Assembly (NCBI RefSeq): GCF_905171775.1
Contig: NC_053494.1
Coordinates: forward strand, 200,588,498-200,652,497
Direction: 5' to 3'
Length of the DNA: 64,000 nt
DNA from: Rana temporaria
Lineage: Eukaryota; Chordata; Amphibia; Anura; Ranidae
Shown: positions 58,155 through 64,000 of the stretch, in pieces
Position numbering within the stretch: the first letter of the stretch is position 1
How the letters are laid out: each line of letters starts with the position of its first letter
Position numbers and translations under genes: made by a program
Notes under the pieces: generated by a model
Seen by the model: only the letters and a program-made list of their open reading frames with translations
Told to the model about the DNA's origin: nothing
Databases searched by the model: none

Positions 58155-58470
58155 TTAATGTGACATGGGCCCCAGGGAGGTCAGGATCGGCACTGATCTA
58201 GGCTTACCTGTAGTGGAAAGTGTGTTGTAAGGGTTTACAACCACTTTAATGGCTAATTTACAATAGTGTTAGCCCTCTAAAGTGTGATCTGAGTTGGATC
58301 ACTTTTCATAGGGTGTTTGATAGGCAGTGAGGAGGTATTATGTTGCCTCCTCACTGCGTATTTTAACCCTCAAAGTCCCCACCACCACGCTACAACTTTC
58401 TGCATTGTGGGCAATTGTGGCGTGGCCTCAGTTACTTGAATGGGCCGGGTTCAGCGGGTGGTACTGCCCA
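58155..58470. repeat. Left arm of a 310-bp inverted duplication (partner 60930-61240)
   Basis: GCCCCAGGGAGGTCAGGATC through TCAGCGGGTGGTACTGCCCAC is present in reverse at 60930-61240 with few differences by eye. Confidence 0.9.
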
Positions 58471-58515
58471 CCAAATGCAACAAGGGGTTCAATTCTTGCT
58501 GCAGCCGCAAAGCTA

Positions 58516-58876
58516 AAGCCTCATACACACGATGAGATAATCGCAGAATGATTGTCTGTTTTTTGTTGGCATGCTATTGTCATAAAGAAAAGGAAGAGGT
58601 TACTAAAGCTACGAAAATTCTCAAGTGACAGAATACAACTTGGCAAGTGATGTAATATATTCTTTCTTTTCTGAGCATGTGCGGTTTGGTCACTCAATTT
58701 TTTTCATACAAATACTGTACCAATTACAATAAAAAAAAATTTGTGCTTGTCCCTTTGGATATTTTTGCATGAACTGTCGTGATCGTTTCTTGAAAGCTGT
58801 GTACTAACAATCAGATTATTGGACGATCACTCCAAATGTGTTTTTTTTCCATCAGATTTTCTCATCGTGTGTATTA
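58516..58876. mobile_element. Fold-back element 'GCCTCATACACACGATGAGA'
   Basis: GCCTCATACACACGATGAGA on the left, TTCTCATCGTGTGTATTAA on the right. Related to the 'GTACACACGATC' family. Confidence 0.6.
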
Positions 58877-59484
58877 AACAGAAGGGTCATGACCATGGGC
58901 ATCCGCTGAAATCTTTTCAGGGGGGGGGGGGCACTTTGGTAGCGGTGATACAGTCGCATTCAATTTTTTTTTTCAAACACTAGCGGTGGTTAAAAGTGCC
59001 CGCCAACGACCGAATAGCGCAGCTAAAACGATGGTAAAATGCCACTTTTTAGCGGCGCTTTACCGATAACGCGGCCAGCTGGCAGTGTGAAATAGCTCTT
59101 GAGATAATTCAGCTCTTCAACACCTTCTTGATTTTCCAGGGGGGGTCATTTGCTCCCCCTTGCCCTATGGAGCGGACGCCCATGATCATGACATGTGTAC
59201 ACCCCCTTTCAGGGGAGCAATTGGGAGTCATAAAAACGTGTCTGAACTGCATGTTTTTACTGCCCCCAACCACAAGTGTAAATGAGCCCTAAAGCATGCT
59301 CTGATATCCAGGGGCAGACTGACCATTCGGGCACCCGGGCACTGCCACTAGGGGGCCCCATCAGGGTGGCCAGACTCAGTAAAACCAGGGACAGTATGTA
59401 AAAATCTGTGTTTTTAAAAAATCCCAAGATTATAGCTGCCCCGCCTCTCCAGTACCTTTTCAGTGTGTGTATGTGTATTCTTAG
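58877..59484. other. Repeat fragments and unassigned sequence
   Basis: 59140-59185 matches 47866-47935. A G run at 58920-58931. Nothing coding. Confidence 0.35.
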
Positions 59485-60203
59485 GTGGATTCAGAGAGAG
59501 TTAGGCCGGCGTATCAGTAGATACGCCGACCTAACTCGGAATCTGCACTGTCCTAAGTTTAAGTGTATTCTCAAACTGAGATACACTTAAACCTATCTAA
59601 GATACGACAGCCTGTGCCGTCGTATCTTAGGGTGCAATATTTAGGCTGGCCGCTAGGTGGCGCTTCGGTTGAGTTTGGCGTAGAATATGTAAACGCCTAT
59701 TCACAAACTTACGTGCGCCCGTCGCAGAAAAGATACGCCGTTTACGTAAGGCGTTTTCAGGCGTAAAGTTATTCCATCAAATAGCTGGCCTAGTCAATGT
59801 TAAGTATGGCCGTCGTTCCCGCGTCAAAATTTGAAAATTTTACGTCGTTTGCGTAAGTCGACCGTGAATAGGGCTGGACTTAATTTACAGTCACGTCGAA
59901 ACCAATACGTCCTTGCGGCGTACTTTGGCGCAATGCACACTGGGATATGTACACGGACGGCGCATCCGCCGTTCGTAAAAAACGTCAATCACGTCAGGTC
60001 ACACCACATTAACATAAAACACGCCCCCTCATCCTAATTTGAATTAGGCGCGCTTACGCCGGCCCTATTTACGCTACGCCGCCGTAAGTTAGGAGGCAAG
60101 TACTTTGTGAATACAGTACTTGCCTCTCTGACTTAAGGCGGCGTAGTGTAAATACGATACGCTACGCCGCCTTAAAGTTGCGGCGCTCTATATGAATCTA
60201 GCT
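59485..60203. mobile_element. Fold-back element 'GTGGATTCAGAGAG', about 719 bp
   Basis: Left GTGGATTCAGAGAGAG, right CTATATGAATCTAGC. Interior TACGCCG / CGGCGTA arms. Diverged copy of the family at 28408. Confidence 0.6.
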
Positions 60204-60765
60204 ATCCGTGTGTATGTATACTGTGTGTGTGTATTGTGTGTCTGTGTGTGTTTACTGTGTATGCAGGGCTTTTTTTCTCAGAGAATGGGTTCAGGAATTT
60301 ACCCATTTCGAGTCACCCCTTGTCTCCGCCCCCTACCCACCTCTGAGCACTGTTCCTTGGTTTCACCCCTACCCACCTCCCAGTACCGCCCCTTTTAGGG
60401 AATACAAAGCCAAGTATCATTTTTTGGTGCTAAGCAACAATAGACCCCCCCCTCCCCAATAGACCCTCCACAACAATAGACCCCAACATCCAGGATGACT
60501 AGACCATCCAGCAGCCAGCAACAATAGACCCCCAACCTCCAGGATGAATAGACCCTCCAGCAGCCAGCAACAATAGACCCCTCCCTCAACAGTCGATCCC
60601 TTTCAGCAATAATTCCCCCCCCCAACAACAATAGATCCCCCACTGGCAACAATAGACCCCTCTGCAAAAATACAGTAGATCCCCCAGCATCAATAGACAT
60701 TGGAGACATTTAATGCTGGAGGTGCCGGAACTGTGTTCCCCCACGTTCCTGCTGAAAAAATGCGC
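60204..60765. other. Repeat with 'GCAGGGCTTTTTTTCTCAG' and a minisatellite
   Basis: 60425-60690 consists of imperfect CAACAATAGACCCCCAACC / CCAGGATGAATAGACC units. Flanking motifs GCAGGGCTTTTTTTC and GTTCCTGCTGAAAAAATGC suggest an element around it. Confidence 0.5.
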
Positions 60766-60922
60766 TGTGTGTATGTATACTGTATGTGTGTGTGTGTATA
60801 CTGTGTGGCCCCATAATCTATTGCCTGGGGGCCCCATAATCTCCTATTGCCCAGGGGCCCCATAATCTCCTATTGCTCGGGGGCCCCATAATCTCCTATT
60901 GCCCGGGGGCCCCATGAGTTGA
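60766..60922. repeat. Left arm of an inverted repeat near INHA exon 1
   Basis: GT-rich start, then four CCCCATAATCTCCTATTGCC-type units. Its complement is at 61385-61541, ending about 30 bp inside the intron from the INHA donor. Confidence 0.9.
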
Positions 60923-60929
60923 CAGCGGG

Positions 60930-61240
60930 TGGGCAGTACCACCCGCTGAACCCGGCCCATTCAAGTAACTGAGGCCACGCCACCATTGCCCACAATGCAG
61001 AAAGTTGTAGCGTGGTGGTGGGGACTTTGGAGGTTAAAATAAGCAGTGAGGAGGCAACATAATACCTCCTCATTGCATATCAAACACCCTATGAAAAGTG
61101 ATCCAACTCAGATCACACTTTAGAGGGCTAACTCTATTGTAAATTAGCCATTAAAGTGGTTGTAAACCCTTACAACACACTTTCAACTACAGGTAAGCCT
61201 AGATCAGTGCCGATCCTGACCTCCCTGGGGCCCTAAGCAA
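60930..61240. repeat. Right arm of the 310-bp inverted duplication
   Basis: Inverse of 58155-58470. It lies between the two arms of the GGGGCCCC-type inverted repeat. Confidence 0.9.
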
Positions 61241-61384
61241 AATGACATTGGGGGGGGCGCACTGCCGACAGTGACATGTCACATTAAAGTTGAGAAGCGG
61301 GGGGAGGGGGTGTTCTGCTGCCCATAATCTCCTATTGCCCAGGGGCCCCATAATCTCCTATTGCCCGGGGGCCCCATGAGTTGA
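61241..61384. repeat. Empty-site flank of the TTAA element, plus a further direct CCCATAATCTCC piece
   Basis: 61279-61320 is the inverse of 57120-57160 joined directly to the inverse of 58159-58165, without the 994-bp element. 61321-61382 repeats the unit GGCCCCATAATCTCCTATTG in direct orientation. Confidence 0.85.
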
Positions 61385-61541
61385 CAACTCATAGGGCCCC
61401 CGGGCAATAGGAGATTATGGGGCCCCTGAGCAATAGGAGATTATGGGGCCCCTGGGCAATATGAGATTATGGGGCCCCCAGGCAATAGATTATGGGGCCA
61501 CACAGTATACACACACACACACATACAGTATACATACACAC
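61385..61541. repeat. Right arm of the inverted repeat, next to the INHA splice donor
   Basis: GGGCCCCCGGGCAATAGGAG units and CA-rich end, inverse of 60766-60922. Followed by GGGCTTTTTTTCCC and the INHA exon. Confidence 0.9.
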
Positions 61542-61579
61542 AGGGCTTTTTTTCCCATGCTGATATCCCATCTACCAAC

Positions 61580-61865
61580 CTGAAGAGGGGAACAGGATGA
61601 CCTGAGAAGTGTCCTCAATGACAGCAGAACTTTTTTGGCTGCTCCTTTTCCGTAGGATCCTCTTTGCCACTCTGGTAGGTATTTGAGGCTTGTCCGGTGA
61701 CTCTTGAGACAAGGCAGAAACCGGCGGGGATCCCAGCGCCTCCATAATTTGTGTCTTCACCTTGTCCAGGATGAATGTGCGGTCGCCATCTGGAATCTCA
61801 CAGCTCTGCCCCATCCTAACACACAATGGGACCAAAAACAGGAGAAGGACCAATGTAGTAGACAT
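61580..61865 (-). CDS. inha: Inhibin alpha, coding exon 1 (signal peptide and start of prodomain)
   Basis: First coding exon of the inhibin alpha subunit, a secreted TGF-beta-family chain that pairs with inhibin beta chains to antagonise activin and restrain FSH. I start at the second Met of the open frame (61865) because it gives a clean signal peptide (about 1-21, hydrophobic core TLVLLLFLVPLC). An upstream in-frame Met at 61898 would add 11 polar residues. The prodomain holds a dibasic site RKRSS (72-76) and ends with the motif SQVILFPSS, as in other INHA prodomains. The exon ends TCAG|GTTGGT at 61580 in phase 1, and exon 2 resumes with AT to make Asp96. Retained, the frame would stop three codons later, so splicing is needed. 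An inverted repeat begins about 30 bp into the intron. Confidence 0.9.
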
Positions 61866-62385
61866 GGTGGTGTGATGTCCACTGGAAATGTATCCCACCT
61901 CTATCGATCACTGGGGTCCTCTCAGTTCTCGGTCTCCCAGGCTCTGTGGTTTTCTGGCAGTCCTTCCTCCTTTGGGTTCTGACCTTCTCTTCCACAAATG
62001 CAACTTTGTTGCAAGTCTCTTTGATTTGGCTCTTCTAGAGATCTTGTCGTAGTTTCTCCACTTTTCCACGCACACGTGACTTCTCCCTAATGTATATCAC
62101 CTCTCTGGACTCTTCCCGTAGTATAGAACGTTTTCTTAGTTTCTTTTTGGCTGTGTTGGCTCTGGATGTCCCAGGCAGTGCCTTCTTGCCGATTCTCCAG
62201 TGTATTATCAAAGCTGGCAGCCAGGAGAAGATGGGCGCACACACAATATTATCTTCAGCTTGGAATGTATTGTTTGGCCCAGGGATAAAACTGCGATCAG
62301 GCCAGGCTGACCCGTCATTTCACACGGGAACAGCCCTCCTCACTCAGGAAAGGCCTTGAGACTCATAAGATCTGCAGTGTCATTA
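61866..62385 (-). promoter_or_regulatory. inha: INHA upstream region (5' UTR and candidate promoter)
   Basis: Immediately upstream of the INHA start, with no repeat recognised before a short TTAA-type fragment near 62385. A TGACCTTCT at 61980-61988 reads AGAAGGTCA on the gene strand, resembling an NR5A (SF-1/LRH-1) half site of the kind known in mammalian INHA promoters. An E-box CACGTG lies at 62073-62078. No convincing TATA box or full CRE was seen. The transcription start is unknown. An open frame on the same strand (62244-62035) is Lys/Arg-rich and unlike any protein I know. Confidence 0.3.
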
Positions 62386-62526
62386 AAGAGCAACTCCGGG
62401 CGACAAGTAAAATAGATTGGCTATAATGCTATTGAAGAAATATAGCATTTCCCTTTATACCTAGTTCATTGCTGCTAGATTCAGCAGGCTTTTTATGGTG
62501 CTCTTGGGTAGGACAGCAGCAGCTCA
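62386..62526. other. TTAA-family fragment and unassigned sequence
   Basis: TTAAAGAGCAACTCCGGGCG is a frog TTAA-repeat end. A similar piece, TTTAAAGCTGAACTCTGGGC, is at 62920-62940. No right ends recognised. Confidence 0.4.
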
Positions 62527-62534
62527 GTGGGGAA

Positions 62535-62831
62535 CAGGGCCGTCTTAATAGCATCATGGGCCCCTGGGCAAAGTAATGCTCTGGGGCCCCTACAATGGAG
62601 ACAGTGCATGTAAACAGAAATCAAGTAGGTAGAAGGTAGGGGATATCTAGGGTGTAGAGGGGTCAGAGTGCTGGGGGATAACTGGGATGTAGAGGGGCAG
62701 CCTGGGCTGCCCCAATTTCGGGGCAGCCCGGGCTCAAGGACCAGCTCCTTTGGGGAAAGGGCAGGGGGCCCCCCATGCAGCTGGGGCCCCCGGGCAGTGC
62801 CCAGGTGTGCCCTCTCATTAAGACAGCCCTG
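62535..62831. mobile_element. hAT-type element, 297 bp, perfect 8-bp duplication
   Basis: Ends CAGGGCCGTCTTAAT and ATTAAGACAGCCCTG. GTGGGGAA flanks both sides (62527-62534, 62832-62839). Interior GGGCCCC-rich. Frames inside are not genes. Confidence 0.9.
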
Positions 62832-62839
62832 GTGGGGAA

Positions 62840-63139
62840 GGCTTGGTTGGTGACACTGACATCCCTCATGCAGGGCAGAGGGCCATTCTGGGCCCCTCTC
62901 CTCCCATTGCACTTGAATTTAAAGCTGAACTCTGGGCACAAGGATCTTTTATTTAATTTTTTTTCCTCAATAGGCACAGATATTACTGTATAAATGTAGC
63001 AGTGGCATCATTACTGTGCTGTTGTACATAACCCGTGCAGAGAGAGCTGTGGCCCCACCTACTACACTCTGCCTGCAGAAAACTACAGGAGGGGGCGGAG
63101 ACAAGACCAGTCATCCCGCACAAGGAGAGAGAGAGAAGT
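62840..63139. other. Unassigned sequence
   Basis: TTAA-family fragment near 62920, otherwise nothing recognised. Confidence 0.3.
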
Positions 63140-64000
63140 AGTGACCGGTCTTTATTACAGGAAGCTTTGTGTATTTCTTCTAGATATGTGCAGTCAGTGT
63201 GAGACTTTTCCTCTGTGCAGGAACTTCCAGTAATGAAGACCTAGGCCTACATCTCACCTTGTATATAAATTCTAGAGGCTTTGTAGAGCTTCAGATAAGA
63301 TGACATTTCCATTCCTAGGACCACATCTAACCTGGCGTCTAGATCCTGGAGGCTTTGTAGAGCTTCAGATAGGATGAAGCCTCCATTTCGTAGGTGCACA
63401 TCTTACGTGATATCTAGATCCTGGAGGCTTTGTAGAGCTTTGGATAAGAAAAGGCATTATACCTAGGTGCACATCTTTCCTGGTATCTAGATCCTAGAGA
63501 CTTTTTAGAGCTTTGAATGGCATAGGGCATTCATCCTTACGTGATATCTAGATCCTGGATGCTTTGTAGAGTTTCAGTTAGTGTAAAGCCTCCATTCCTA
63601 GGTTCACTTCTTACCTGCTATCTAGTTAATGGAGGCTTTGTAGAGCTTTGGATGAGATGAAGCATCCAATCCAATGTCCACATCTTACCCGGTACTTAGA
63701 TCCTGCAACGGATGAAGCCTCCATTCCTAGGCCCACATCTTACCTGCTATCTAGTTAATGGAGGCTTTGTAGAGCTTTGGATGAGATGAAGCATCCAATC
63801 TAATGTCCACATCTTACCCGGTACTTAGATCCTGCAACGGATGAAGCCTCCATTCCTAGGTCCACATCTTACCTGCTATCTAGTTAATGGAGGCTTTGTA
63901 GACCTTTGGATGAGATGAAGCATCCAATCTAATGTCCACATCTTACCTGGTACTTAGATCCTGCAACGGATGAAGCCTCCATTCCTAGGCCCACATTTTG
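63140..64000 (-). repeat. Satellite array in inverse orientation, continuing past the window
   Basis: From about 63250, units of about 75-90 bp (CATCTTACCTGGTATCTAGA, CTGGAGGCTTTGTAGAGCTT, TTCCTAGGTCCACATCTTAC) are complementary to the array at 41330-42245. The start (63140-63240, GGTCTTTATTACAGGAAG and a reverse-paired CTTCCAGTAATGAAGACC) is the array-end module. The last four or so units are nearly identical (about 128-bp higher period, e.g. 63598, 63728, 63853), suggesting recent amplification. Confidence 0.9.

Larger units (their letters stand above)
46429..61579 (-). other. inha: INHA intron 1, 15,151 bp
   Basis: Bounded by GT on exon 1 and TTTACAG before exon 2. It contains at least ten mobile elements, described separately: a TTAA element 100 bp from the acceptor, two 'GTATTTATCG' fold-backs, six of the large frog-type repeats, a Tc1/IS630-like transposon with four internal insertions, and an inverted duplication near exon 1. 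No other coding exon was recognised on either strand. Confidence 0.85.

Noticed and set aside
62035..62244. Additional Lys/Arg-rich coding exon upstream of INHA
   Set aside because: No known domain, no signal peptide, and INHA exon 1 already has a proper start.

Overview
This is vertebrate nuclear DNA, most likely from an anuran amphibian (a ranid-type frog). The species cannot be fixed from the sequence. The grounds are spliced vertebrate genes with tetrapod-type products, long introns, many CA/GT, AT and AAT microsatellites, and very dense fold-back DNA transposons of kinds familiar from frog genomes (TTAA-flanked, hAT-like with 8-bp duplications, TA-flanked Tc1/mariner-like, Harbinger-like). 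There is no prokaryotic, plasmid or CRISPR content. Most of the window is non-coding.

I can support two host genes, and they converge. On the + strand is a gamma-class connexin (Cx45/Cx43.4 type). Its main coding exon is 23591-24737. A proposed tiny last coding exon at 30620-30627 adds Gly-Leu-stop, giving 384 residues; if the donor is not used, the frame runs to 24808 (405 residues). On the - strand is inhibin alpha (INHA): exon 1 at 61865-61580, then a 15.15-kb intron, then exon 2 at 46428-45536. The exons join in phase 1 to give 392 residues ending in a 113-residue mature hormone domain with seven cysteines.

Layout: 1-23.5 kb is 5' flank or intron of the connexin gene, full of fold-back elements, several with clean target-site duplications. 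23.6-24.8 kb is the connexin main exon. 24.8-30.6 kb is its proposed 3' intron, holding two opposed Tc1 halves, each split by a TTAA element, and a 0.7-kb minisatellite ending about 140 bp before the proposed acceptor. 30.6-35 kb is possible 3' UTR with more fold-backs. 36-45 kb is intergenic and includes an ~85-bp satellite array. 45.5-61.9 kb is INHA, whose intron is packed with nested elements, including an IS630/Tc1-like transposon broken by four insertions. 62-64 kb is the INHA upstream region, ending in a second, oppositely oriented array of the same satellite.

The best points for follow-up are the nested IS630/Tc1-like transposon and its decayed transposase; an inverted duplication at 57-61 kb in which one copy keeps the empty insertion site of a TTAA element; the inverted satellite pair bracketing INHA, with splice-donor-like units; and the alternative connexin C-terminus. 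I found no wholly new biochemical system. The interest lies in genome structure.
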